Of a stretch of 64,000 nucleotides of DNA, positions 1-9,026 are shown one piece after another. The notes beneath the pieces are model-generated. The model was not told the DNA's origin, did not search any database, and worked only from the letters and a program-made list of their open reading frames with translations. The DNA is from an uncultured Myxococcales bacterium. GTDB lineage: Bacteria > Myxococcota_A > UBA9042. Positions within the stretch are counted from its first letter, which is position 1. Each line of letters begins with the position of its first letter. Location of the stretch: positions 1-64,000 of the forward strand of contig CAISBR010000004.1 in NCBI GenBank assembly GCA_903883645.1. Direction: 5' to 3'. A program made the position numbers and the translations under genes.

Positions 1-927
1 GCCCGGTGGATAGGCGCCCGGTGGATAGGCGCCAGGGGGCGGGCTAGGTGGGTACGCCGGTGGCGGCGCCCGGAAACTGCGACTTTTGATCTGGTCCCAG
101 CTCGGCCAGGTGATCGAGAGGCCGACAAGGCCCATCAGCGGCGGCAGATCGAATTGCGCCTGCAGCGTGCCCTTTTGCTTTTGCTGTACGACAAAGTTGG
201 CGTCGGTCAGCACATGAAAATCCTTACTCGTTGGCCGCCCTTGCGTATCGTAGCCGCCCTGCGTCGCGGTGATCACCAAGTCTTCGGACCGCGAGCTCGA
301 GTCGGTCAGTCGGGCCGAAACCTGAACAAATGCATGAGCCCACCAGGCCAGCGTGTACTCAACGCCGCCCGTTGCGTACCAACCACTCCGGCTCTCTTTC
401 GACGTGTATTTGACGGCATCGCCGGCCTGAATAATAGCATTACCAATACTTACCGGGTCTTGGATTGCCAGCGTATAGTTGGCCTGCACCTTCGCGTCCA
501 GATTGAGCCAACTGATGCCCCCCAGCGCGCGCAACCGCCCGTCGTACCCGCTCAATTGGTGCTTGTACAGCGCGTCGACCTGCAGCATATCCAGGTTCGC
601 ATCGCTCGACAGGCCGGGCGCAACCACTAGACGCGCAAACGAAAAATCGAGCCCAAGCGGAATCTGCGTCATCGACCCCGTGGGGCCCACCTTGCCCGCC
701 TGCGGGGCCAGCTTGACCGGCAATGTAAACGACTTGCCCGACCACCCCGTTGGGCTAGTAGCGAGCATATCGACGCCCGAAAACGTATAGGTTCCATCGA
801 CTTTGGGCATAAGCACGGTCTGTTGCAAGCCGACGCTGCAGCCTGCGGCTGTCCCAGCGATCAGCAGCGCGATCAAAGGCAGCACTGCCCGATTGATCCG
901 GCCCAAGACGGTTCGGCCCATCGTCAT
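1..927 (-). CDS. Secreted lipoprotein/outer-membrane candidate, C-terminus truncated at window edge; ends in PPGAYPPGAYPPG repeats
   Basis: Manual reverse-strand translation from ATG at 927: MTMGRTVLGRINRAVLPLIALLIAGTAAGCSVGLQQ... (lipobox AAGC), open to base 1 with no stop; absent from ORF track because it runs off the edge. Start overlaps upstream stop (ATGA). Confidence 0.7.
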   Translation of the reverse strand, partial: MTMGRTVLGRINRAVLPLIALLIAGTAAGCSVGLQQTVLMPKVDGTYTFSGVDMLATSPTGWSGKSFTLPVKLAPQAGKVGPTGSMTQIPLGLDFSFARLVVAPGLSSDANLDMLQVDALYKHQLSGYDGRLRALGGISWLNLDAKVQANYTLAIQDPVSIGNAIIQAGDAVKYTSKESRSGWYATGGVEYTLAWWAHAFVQVSARLTDSSSRSEDLVITATQGGYDTQGRPTSKDFHVLTDANFVVQQKQKGTLQAQFDLPPLMGLVGLSITWPSWDQIKSRSFRAPPPAYPPSPPPGAYPPGAYPPG

Positions 928-1409
928 ACCTCGTCGAGCGAATGAATCAGGCGTGGCCCGCGATCGACTGGCGCTGCGGCGGCCGCTGGCTCTGAGCCGC
1001 CCGTAAGTTGAGCATATTCCCAGATCATGTCGTTGAGCAGCGCCACCGCTTCGCTCGGTTCGACCGCCTCGGCCGGCATACGGCGGCAAAGCACCACCGC
1101 CACTTCGTCTTCGTTGATCGGCAGCAGCCCGATCGAACACGTCATTAGCCGGGGATTCAGGGCAAAAAGCGACACGCCGCCGTCCGCCGCCGCCGCTTCT
1201 TCCCACGGCCCGACGATCACGGCACAGAGGAGCGCAACCCCCACTGCTGCATCGGGTTCTAGCACCAGGATACACGTCGCTTCGTGGCCCGGATGCACAA
1301 ACGAGATGGCCACAGCATCGGTCGCCGCATCCAAGTCGAGCGCGACGCCCGGAATCGCAGCCTCGACGGCCCGCTGCAATTGCTCGCCAAGTTGCTGCAG
1401 GTTGAACAC
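924..1409 (-). CDS. Small acidic cytosolic protein, possibly CesT/YbjN-like chaperone fold (tentative)
   Basis: ORF ending at 924; plausible GTG start near 1409 (VFNLQQLGEQLQRAVEAAIPG...). Pattern of short beta strands followed by a C-terminal helix resembles the YbjN/CesT-like class. Start uncertain. Confidence 0.4.
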   Translation of the reverse strand: MFNLQQLGEQLQRAVEAAIPGVALDLDAATDAVAISFVHPGHEATCILVLEPDAAVGVALLCAVIVGPWEEAAAADGGVSLFALNPRLMTCSIGLLPINEDEVAVVLCRRMPAEAVEPSEAVALLNDMIWEYAQLTGGSEPAAAAAPVDRGPRLIHSLDEV

Positions 1410-1664
1410 GAACTCACCGTTCGGGCGCCGGCCCAGTCGCAGAGTACAGGGGTTGCCGGGCGCGAGACAAGTCCGTGACCGCCTATGCCGAGTTGAAGGT
1501 TTTGCGGCAGCGTCGCATGATCGCTGCTGCCATGAATCAAATGCGCGGTGGCAGCGTAGAACAGCGGGCGACGCAACACGGGCCACGCACTTGTAGAAAA
1601 TGGGGAGACCGGGGCGATGCAGCGTGCAGGCAAGCAGATCAAAATACGCGGTGTGCGAGCCATC

Positions 1665-2630
1665 ATGGCAGCGTTGGGGCTGCTGGCGGCGCTCAGCGTG
1701 GCGGGGTGCGGTACTAGTACGGTCAGCATGATGGCGGTGCGGCCCGCCTTCTTGAATGCGCGCGCCTACGGCGGCACGGTAAGCGTCGCGGGATTTATGC
1801 CGGTTTACCCGGACTATGCCCTAGTGGCGGGCCAGCTGCAGCGCGAGGTGGCCGAGCGCATCGCCAACGGCTCGGTGCCGGGGTCCGTGCAACTGCTTGA
1901 ATATGGTGGTGGACTGTCGGTCAGCGGACGCGTCGATCTGTACGCGGCGCAACTGCATTCGCGCGAGCGCATGGCGACCTGCAACGACCCGATCAAGGTC
2001 GACGAGGGCAAGGGCTCAATCACCAAATACATCGACAGACCCTGCACTTGGCGGTGGCTCGACTGGACTTGCCAGGTGGTGGTTACGACGCAGGTGACCG
2101 ACGCGGGCGGGCGGGTGCTGCTAATCCGCCCGATCTCGGCGCAGAGGAGTGGCAGCACGATGCAAGTGCGTGATATTATGCCAACTCCGCCCAATTCGCA
2201 CCCGATCTTGCAAGAGCTGCGAATGAGCGTAGCCGAGCAAATTGCGTGGTTGGTAGCGGCCCATCGCGAGCGCGTCAACGTGGTGTTCTACAACTGCGAG
2301 AAACCCGCGAAAGCTACTTGCGAAGTGGGCGTACAACGGATGGCCGAGGGGCGCTACGACGAGGCCGCGGCCGCCTTTACCGACGCCTTGGCTCAGCTCG
2401 ATCGCGCCGGTGCCAACAAGGATGATCGCGCAAAAGTGCTGTGGAACCGTGCACTTGTCTTCGAGTTTTCGCGACAGTTTGACCAGGCCGAGGCCGACTT
2501 GCGCGCGGCTTACGCCCTGGACGACGAGCGCCAGTACCGCGATCAGATCGGCGCGGTCGAGCGTGAGCGCGCTGCGCATCAACAGCTGCTAGAGCAGGGT
2601 CTGGGGCCGCAGCCTCAGGCGCCGAAGTAG
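1665..2630 (+). CDS. Lipoprotein with C-terminal TPR-like repeats
   Basis: MAALGLLAALSVAGCGTS lipobox; C-terminal EGRYDEAAAAFTDALAQ...FSRQFDQAEADLRAAYALD TPR-like pattern. ORF opens at 1617; 1665 chosen for signal peptide. Confidence 0.65.
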   Translation: MAALGLLAALSVAGCGTSTVSMMAVRPAFLNARAYGGTVSVAGFMPVYPDYALVAGQLQREVAERIANGSVPGSVQLLEYGGGLSVSGRVDLYAAQLHSRERMATCNDPIKVDEGKGSITKYIDRPCTWRWLDWTCQVVVTTQVTDAGGRVLLIRPISAQRSGSTMQVRDIMPTPPNSHPILQELRMSVAEQIAWLVAAHRERVNVVFYNCEKPAKATCEVGVQRMAEGRYDEAAAAFTDALAQLDRAGANKDDRAKVLWNRALVFEFSRQFDQAEADLRAAYALDDERQYRDQIGAVERERAAHQQLLEQGLGPQPQAPK

Positions 2631-2634
2631 GCGT

Positions 2635-4005
2635 ATGAACGAAGCAATCGTCTCACACGACGGTCCGGGCCACCTGTGGCTGGCCAGCCTGGGCCGCCGC
2701 GGCATGGAACTTGGGCTGCAGCGCATTCAGACGCTACTGCAACGCTTGGGCGACCCACAACAGCCGTTTGCGGTGGTGGCCGTAGCGGGGACGGACGGCA
2801 AAGGTTCGACGTCGGCGATGGTGGCGGCCATGCTGCAAGCGGCCATGCTCAAGGTCGGGCATTACACGTCGCCGCACCTGCTCGAAACCCGTGAACGTGT
2901 TGTACTTTCTGGCCAGGCCGTGCCAGCCGAAACGCTCGATGCGGCTTTGGCCAAAGTGCAATACGCCTGCGCCGGCGACCTGGACCCCACGCCGTTCGAA
3001 GCCCTGACGGCGGCGGCACTGCTCGTCTTTGCCGAGGCGCAGGTCGACGTGGCCGTGCTTGAGGTCGGGCTGGGTGGCCGACTCGACGCGGTAAATGCCA
3101 CGGAGCCAGTTGTCAGTATCATCACGCACTTGGACTACGATCACGTGGCGGTTCTGGGACACAGCCTGCCCCAGATCGCCTGGGAAAAGGTCGCGATCGC
3201 GCGCGATGGCCGCGCCTTGGTCTGTGCCCAGCCGGGCCTGGTCAAGCCGGCGCTGCGCAAGCACGGTATCGTGCCGCGGTTGCTCACGTTGGGGCACGAC
3301 TTACTGGTCCAACAACCCGCTGACTTGCAAGGACAATGGCTGTCGCGTGCGCAACTTGCTGGCCCCGCGCTTGGCGATGCGCTGCCCATCGAGCTGAGCT
3401 TGCCGGGTCTGCATCAGTTGGATAACGCGGGCTTGGCGGCCCTGGCGTACTTGGCCTTTGCCGAATGGTGGCTGGCCATGCACGGCAAGCCGTTGCCGCC
3501 GCTCGACGAAGTGACGCCCGCGCTGGCCGAAGTGCAGTGGCCGCTGCGGGCTGAAATCCTGAGCACAGGCCCGCTCGTGGTCGCGGATGCCGCACACAAT
3601 CCCTCGGGTATCGCGGCATTGGCCGATTGGCTGGGCGCGCGCGGTCGGGGCTGGCAGGTGATGCTGGCCGTGCGCACGGATCGCGACGCCGAACAGCTGC
3701 TGCGGGCCCTGGCCCCCGTCACCGCCTGTTTTTGGCTGCCGCGCTGCGAGGGTTCGACCCTGCGCTCGGCCGACGAGCTCGCCGAACTGATCGACCGCGT
3801 CGCCCCGGCGTGTGCAGTAGCCGTCGGCTCGGCCCACAAGTGCTTGGAACAGGCGCGCCGCGAAGTGGGCAAAGGCCCCGGCGTAGCGATTACCGGCAGC
3901 CAGCACGCACTGGGCGAATGGCTCAAGACGGGCGTGATCGCCAGCCCGCGCCTAAACCGCCGCTTGGGCAATGCGCCCAGGTCGGACACCCCAACGGCAG
4001 GATGA
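2635..4005 (+). CDS. folC: Bifunctional folylpolyglutamate synthase/dihydrofolate synthase
   Basis: Mur-ligase P-loop GTDGKGSTSAMVAAML, TSPHLLETRERV, LEVGLGGRLDAVNA, HNPSGIAAL motifs. Confidence 0.93.
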   Translation: MNEAIVSHDGPGHLWLASLGRRGMELGLQRIQTLLQRLGDPQQPFAVVAVAGTDGKGSTSAMVAAMLQAAMLKVGHYTSPHLLETRERVVLSGQAVPAETLDAALAKVQYACAGDLDPTPFEALTAAALLVFAEAQVDVAVLEVGLGGRLDAVNATEPVVSIITHLDYDHVAVLGHSLPQIAWEKVAIARDGRALVCAQPGLVKPALRKHGIVPRLLTLGHDLLVQQPADLQGQWLSRAQLAGPALGDALPIELSLPGLHQLDNAGLAALAYLAFAEWWLAMHGKPLPPLDEVTPALAEVQWPLRAEILSTGPLVVADAAHNPSGIAALADWLGARGRGWQVMLAVRTDRDAEQLLRALAPVTACFWLPRCEGSTLRSADELAELIDRVAPACAVAVGSAHKCLEQARREVGKGPGVAITGSQHALGEWLKTGVIASPRLNRRLGNAPRSDTPTAG

Positions 4006-4103
4006 CTGGGCGGCACAGGGCCAGCCAAAGTCCACCGAACGCGCGACCCGGGGCGGAGGGTCGAAATCGCGCCAGCTACCGCCCAACGACAGAGGAGTAA
4101 CCC

Positions 4104-4430
4104 ATGCATCTGCTTAAGATCTTGATGACCCTGGCTATCGGTACCGCCCTTGCCCTGCCCGCCTACGCCGATGGCCGTGGCGGTGGCAATCCCCATCCGG
4201 CAACTGCGGCTCCGGCAGCCCCCGGCGCGACGGCTCCGGCTCCGGCCGCAGCCCCTGTCAAAGACGCGCGCTCGGGTGGCACCGGTGCGGCCGCCCCCGC
4301 GGCAGCCGGCGATAGCCGCAAGAGCGGCGGCGGCGCGATGAAAGAAGGCAAGCCAGTCAAGGTCAAGAAAGAGAAGAAGGCCAAGGCGCCCAAGGCGAAA
4401 AAAGCCAAGAAAGTGGCCGCCCCCAAGTAG
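4104..4430 (+). CDS. Small secreted Ala/Pro-rich protein with Lys-rich C-terminal tail
   Basis: Signal peptide MHLLKILMTLAIGTALALPAYA; low-complexity body; tail KVKKEKKAKAPKAKKAKKVAAPK. Confidence 0.6.
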   Translation: MHLLKILMTLAIGTALALPAYADGRGGGNPHPATAAPAAPGATAPAPAAAPVKDARSGGTGAAAPAAAGDSRKSGGGAMKEGKPVKVKKEKKAKAPKAKKAKKVAAPK

Positions 4431-4503
4431 CTCCGCAGTCGTTTCGCGATTGCGACCGGCCCGCTATCTTGGCAGGCCGGTCGCGATCGGCGAAACTGGC
4501 GGC

Positions 4504-4962
4504 ATGTCTGCCACGATCATCTGTGTAAGCCGCCTTTTCCCCGACCGCGATGCCGATCTACCCCTGCCGCGCTATATGAGCAGCGGCGCCGCTGGAGCGG
4601 ATGTGGTGGCTGCTATCGACACGCCAATTACCCTACAACCACTTGAGCGCACAGCCATTTCGACTGGGCTCGCCCTGGCCATTCCAGCCGGGTTTGAGGT
4701 TCAAGTCCGGCCTCGCTCGGGCCTCGCGCTGCACAGCGGCATCACGGTGCTGAACGCGCCCGGCACAATCGACAGCGACTATCGGGGCGAACTGCGCATC
4801 CTACTGGTCAACCTGGGCAGTCAGGCGGCGACGTTGACACGCGGCGACCGTATTGCCCAGTTGGTGGTGGCCAAGGTCGAGCAGTTGGAGTTCAAAGAAG
4901 TAGACGAGTTACCCCCTTCGGCACGCGGCCAGGGCGGCTTTGGCTCAACGGGGCAGAAGTGA
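4504..4962 (+). CDS. dut: dUTP diphosphatase
   Basis: Motifs SSGAAGADVVA, RPRSGLALHSGITVLNAPGTIDSDYRGEL, GDRIAQLVV, RGQGGFGSTG. Confidence 0.93.
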   Translation: MSATIICVSRLFPDRDADLPLPRYMSSGAAGADVVAAIDTPITLQPLERTAISTGLALAIPAGFEVQVRPRSGLALHSGITVLNAPGTIDSDYRGELRILLVNLGSQAATLTRGDRIAQLVVAKVEQLEFKEVDELPPSARGQGGFGSTGQK

Positions 4963-7577
4963 TTCAGAGACACCGCACTAGTCTGCAAATTGGCTTGGTT
5001 TTCTGGCTACTGCTGGCCCACATGGGCGCAGCTTGGGCCGTGGATACGCCCGCGGCGATCGAGCCGCCTGCCCTGCAAAGGCCCATCGAGCCCGTGTACC
5101 CGGCCGAGCTGGCTGCGCGCGGTGTGGCGGGCAGCGTGGTGGTCGAGGTCGATATCGACGCCAAGGGGCAAGTGACGGCGGCCCAAGTGGTCGAGTCGGC
5201 CGGCCCCGAATTCGATGCCGCCGCGCTGGTCGCAGCCAAGCAACTGCAGTGGACGCCGGCCAAGCAGGCGGGCAAGGCCATTGCCGTGCGAATTCGTTAT
5301 CGTTTTGCCTTTAGGCCGCCCTTGGTCGCCGAGCGGCGCGGACTGGCTCCGTCGCAAGGTCGCTATGATCGCCGCGACTTGGAACTGGCACCGGCAGGGG
5401 CGACGAGCCTAGAGGGCACCGTCACCGAGCGCGGCACCGGTCGGCCAGTGGTGGCAGCGCCGGTCACGGTGCCAGCCCTCAATGCCGAGACAAGCACGGA
5501 TGGCGACGGACACTTTCGCTTTGGCCTGCTGCGTGCGGGCACGTACGAGGTGTATCTGCCGGGCACCGATCACAAGCCGCTGCGGCAAAAGATTACGGTC
5601 CCGGCTATGGGCGCGGCGACGGCCAAGTTCAAGGTCGAGCGGTTGTCGTATACGGTGTACCGGGCCACGGCCCAGGCACCGCAAGAGGCCGGCGAGATTG
5701 CGCGGCGCAGCCTAGGTGTCGAAGAAATTCAACGCATTCCTGGCACTCAGGGCGATGCATTCAAGGTGATCGCCAATCTACCTGGTGTGGCGCGGCCGGC
5801 GGCGGGCTCAGGCTTCTTGGTCGTGCGCGGCTCGGCGCCCCAAGACACGCTGATCGCAGTAGAAGGAGTACACATTCCGCTGATTTACCACTTTGGCGGC
5901 GTGTACTCGATCCTAAATACCGACTTGCTCGAGAGCATCGACTTCTACCCCGGCGGCTATCCCGTGCGCTACGGGCGCCAGTCGGGTGGCCTGATCAACG
6001 CCAGGTTGGCCGCGCCGCGCGATCTCGACGGCTGGCACGGATACGCCGAGGCCAACATCTTCCACGCCGGCTTCTTGATCAAGGGCCCCCTGGGCCCCGA
6101 TACGCAGCTGACGGTGGCGGCGCGGCGCTCGTACATCGATGCCTTCTTAAGCCTTGAGCCGATTGCCAAATTGCTGCCGCTCACTCTGGCGCCGCGCTAC
6201 TACGACTACCAGGTCAAGCTCGATCACCGCGTGTCGGATCGGACCAGCGCGACCATGTTCCTGTTTGGGAGCGACGACAGCTTGTCGGCCGTGCTGCCCA
6301 ATCCCCCGGCGGCATTTCCGCAGGCGAGGGGCGACATTGAGACTCGCACCTCATTCCACACCCTGCTGGGCATCTTGCGCCACCGCGGCAACGGCTGGAC
6401 GTCGAACACCACCTTGGCAGGCACCCTGGGCACCGCCAACGCCAACTTCGCCGACTTGTTTCGATTTGATCTGTTCAACCGCGAGTACACGCTGCGGCAA
6501 GACTTTACCATCGGCGACGGCCCGGTGCAGCTGCGCCCCGGCCTCGATATTTTGTGCAATCCTTTCAGCATCGAGGTTTACGCCCCACCACTCACGAGCA
6601 GCGGCGAGCGCGGCACCGGTGGCGGCGGCTCGGGCGGCCTGCCACGCAGCGTCTTGGCCAAGCAAGAGGGCGTCTTGATCTCGCCGTCAGCCTATTTCGA
6701 CACGGTGCTGAAGCTGCGTCCTGGGCTAGAAGTGGTGCCCGGCTTGCGCTTGGACCTGTTCCGCGGTCTGTCGGGCGGCGATGCGGTGACGCCCCGGCTC
6801 AACGTGCGCTGGCAGGCGCTGCGCGGCCTGACGCTGAAGGCCGCCTCGGGCATGGCGGTGCAGCGACCGCAGCCGCAAGAGCTTGGCGATCGCTTTGGTA
6901 ATCCTAATTTGCAACCCTTTCGCAGCTATGAGACGGCGGGCGGCTTTGAGTGGAAAGCGACGGAGGCGGTGGATCTGGATGTGCAAGTGTTCCGCAAAGA
7001 CCTGCACGACTTGGTGATCTACCCCAAAAGCGTGCTACCCCAAGCGCCGATCAACGCCGGCCGAGGCTGGATCACCGGCGCCGAGGTGCTGCTGCGCCAC
7101 CGCCCGGTCGGCCGCTTCTTTGGCTGGATCGCCTACACCGTGCAGCGCGCCGAGCGGCAAGACACGCCGAGCGACCCGGTGCGCTTGTTCGGCTGGGATC
7201 AGACCCACATCTTGACGCTGCTGGGCTCGTACAAGCTACCCGACAATTGGGAGGTAGGTCTACGATTCCGCTACGTAACTGGCAATCCGATTACGCCGGT
7301 ATCCACGGCGGTGTACAACGAGCAGACCGATACCTACACCCGCGTGCAGTCGCCGAATTTGCTGAGCGAGCGGTTGCCGGGATTCCACCAGCTCGACGTG
7401 CGCATCGACAAGAAGATTGTGTTCGATAGTTGGCTGCTGAATCTGTACCTCGATGTGCAGAATACCTACAACCACGGTAACCCCGAGAATATCCAGTACA
7501 ATTACGACGCCACCCAGTCTACCTACGCCACCGGCTTGCCGATCATTCCGAGCCTGGGTGTCCGCGGCGAGTTCTAG
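4959..7577 (+). CDS. TonB-dependent receptor with N-terminal TonB C-terminal-like domain and carboxypeptidase-regulatory-like domain
   Basis: N-terminus PVYPAELAARGVAGSVVVEVDIDAKGQVTAAQVVESAGPEFDAAALVAAKQLQWTPAKQAGKAIAVRIRYRFAF (TonB_C-like); then SLEGTVTERGTGRPVVAAPVTV (CarboxypepD_reg-like); then plug and barrel. GTGA overlap with dut stop. Confidence 0.85.
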   Translation: MIQRHRTSLQIGLVFWLLLAHMGAAWAVDTPAAIEPPALQRPIEPVYPAELAARGVAGSVVVEVDIDAKGQVTAAQVVESAGPEFDAAALVAAKQLQWTPAKQAGKAIAVRIRYRFAFRPPLVAERRGLAPSQGRYDRRDLELAPAGATSLEGTVTERGTGRPVVAAPVTVPALNAETSTDGDGHFRFGLLRAGTYEVYLPGTDHKPLRQKITVPAMGAATAKFKVERLSYTVYRATAQAPQEAGEIARRSLGVEEIQRIPGTQGDAFKVIANLPGVARPAAGSGFLVVRGSAPQDTLIAVEGVHIPLIYHFGGVYSILNTDLLESIDFYPGGYPVRYGRQSGGLINARLAAPRDLDGWHGYAEANIFHAGFLIKGPLGPDTQLTVAARRSYIDAFLSLEPIAKLLPLTLAPRYYDYQVKLDHRVSDRTSATMFLFGSDDSLSAVLPNPPAAFPQARGDIETRTSFHTLLGILRHRGNGWTSNTTLAGTLGTANANFADLFRFDLFNREYTLRQDFTIGDGPVQLRPGLDILCNPFSIEVYAPPLTSSGERGTGGGGSGGLPRSVLAKQEGVLISPSAYFDTVLKLRPGLEVVPGLRLDLFRGLSGGDAVTPRLNVRWQALRGLTLKAASGMAVQRPQPQELGDRFGNPNLQPFRSYETAGGFEWKATEAVDLDVQVFRKDLHDLVIYPKSVLPQAPINAGRGWITGAEVLLRHRPVGRFFGWIAYTVQRAERQDTPSDPVRLFGWDQTHILTLLGSYKLPDNWEVGLRFRYVTGNPITPVSTAVYNEQTDTYTRVQSPNLLSERLPGFHQLDVRIDKKIVFDSWLLNLYLDVQNTYNHGNPENIQYNYDATQSTYATGLPIIPSLGVRGEF

Positions 7578-7820
7578 GCGAAACTGGATAACCTCGCGCA
7601 ATTGCAGCCAGATACCAGCCAGATGCCAGCCAGCGTTGTTCGGCGATCGCAACTGTGCTAGCCTTTGGCCACAATTGTTAGTGAGTGACGACCGGTGAGC
7701 GCCCTAGCGAGCGCCGGGTGTGGGCATGCTAAACTGAGCACTGGTCGCTGCAACGCCGGCCGCGCCCGACGACAGCCCAGTTGTGGCGGCGTGGTAAGCG
7801 ATGTAAGGCAAGGGGATGCG

Positions 7821-8384
7821 ATGGATTTCGTGCTGGCGAGCTTGCTAGAGAACTTGCCGGTCATGCGGTCGCTGAACGACGATGGCCGCCGCGAGCTGAC
7901 GCGCTGGCTGCGGATGATCCCCGTGGATGCAGGCGATGTGATCTTTCGCCAAGGTGAGCGAGGCGGCGCGCTGCTGTGGGTTTTGCAGGGCATTGTGCGG
8001 CTCGAAGTCGCGGATCACACTGGCCGCAGCCACGGCGTATGCAACGCGCAGCCGGGCGAATTGATAGGTGAACTTTCATTTGGCGAAATGGCGACACGCG
8101 CCAACACGGCCATTGCCGCGAGCTCCGTGGTGCTAGCCGAGCTAACGGACTCGGACCTGAATTTGCTGGAGCGGCGGGCTCCGCTGGTGGCTTCGCGCGT
8201 GCTGGCCAGCTTGACCATGGTCAGCTTGCGCCGGCTGCGGCACATCAACCGCGAGCTCGACCAGCGGGTAGCGCGGCACGTGGGGCAGGCCGCTCAACTG
8301 GCGCCGGCGCCCGAGCAGGCTGCTACCGGTCTGGCACGCCTTTGGGGCAAGCTGGTGAACGATGACCCAGAGCAGGGAGCATAA
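7821..8384 (+). CDS. Cyclic-nucleotide-binding-domain protein
   Basis: MDFVLASLLENLPVMRSL...DAGDVIFRQGERGGALLWVLQGIVRL...PGELIGELSF cNMP-binding fold motifs. ORF opens at 7695. Confidence 0.75.
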   Translation: MDFVLASLLENLPVMRSLNDDGRRELTRWLRMIPVDAGDVIFRQGERGGALLWVLQGIVRLEVADHTGRSHGVCNAQPGELIGELSFGEMATRANTAIAASSVVLAELTDSDLNLLERRAPLVASRVLASLTMVSLRRLRHINRELDQRVARHVGQAAQLAPAPEQAATGLARLWGKLVNDDPEQGA

Positions 8385-8390
8385 CCTAAG

Positions 8391-9020
8391 ATGGCGCAAG
8401 CGATTCTAGAGCGACTTCGCGCGAATCCCGCGGTCGCTAGGTGGCCGGATGCAGACTTGACGGTCTTGGCCGGCGCAGTCGTGCTCGAGCGCTATCAGCA
8501 GGGCGCTATGTTGTGCCGAGAAGGGCGGCCCGGCGCGTGCTGCTGGCTGGTTCTTGACGGGCATCTCGAGGTCGTGCGCGGCATTGCCGGCCATCGCATC
8601 GAAGTCGCCCGTGCGGGCGTGGGCGAGTGGGTCGGGCAGCTATCGCTCATCGACGGGTCGCCGCGCTCTGCGACCGTGATGGCGGCGACGGATACAGAAG
8701 TATTAGTAATGACTCGCGATATTTTTGAACAGTTGCTGGCATCGCAAGCCCCCGTGGCGTTGCGCTTCCAGCGGCACGTGGCGATGGCGGCGACCCAAAA
8801 CCTGCGAGCGGCGGCCGAGCACTTGGCGAAAGTGCTGGGTCTCGTGGCCGAACAGGGTGAGCTGCTGCCGTCTGACCTGTATACGGTGCGCACACGGCGA
8901 CCGAGGGCTCTGCCGGCCCACCACGGCATTCGCTGGCCTGTCGTGCTGCGGTCGCACACACCGCGGCCGGGGTTGGCGGCACAGCCCGCGGCAGATCCCG
9001 AAGAAACGAACCGAAGCTAG
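8391..9020 (+). CDS. Cyclic-nucleotide-binding-domain protein
   Basis: LERYQQGAMLCREGRPGACCWLVLDGHLEVVR...AGVGEWVGQLSLIDGSPRSATVMAATDTEVLVM; tandem with preceding gene. Confidence 0.75.
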   Translation: MAQAILERLRANPAVARWPDADLTVLAGAVVLERYQQGAMLCREGRPGACCWLVLDGHLEVVRGIAGHRIEVARAGVGEWVGQLSLIDGSPRSATVMAATDTEVLVMTRDIFEQLLASQAPVALRFQRHVAMAATQNLRAAAEHLAKVLGLVAEQGELLPSDLYTVRTRRPRALPAHHGIRWPVVLRSHTPRPGLAAQPAADPEETNRS

Positions 9021-9026
9021 CGCGTC

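Noticed and set aside
154-630. Plus-strand ORF at the left edge
   Set aside because: Overlaps the better-supported minus-strand lipoprotein reading frame 1-927.
7605-7635. Short cagccagatac/cagccagatgc/cagccagcg near-repeat in an intergenic region
   Set aside because: Only about 2.5 copies of an 11-mer; too short to support a functional claim.
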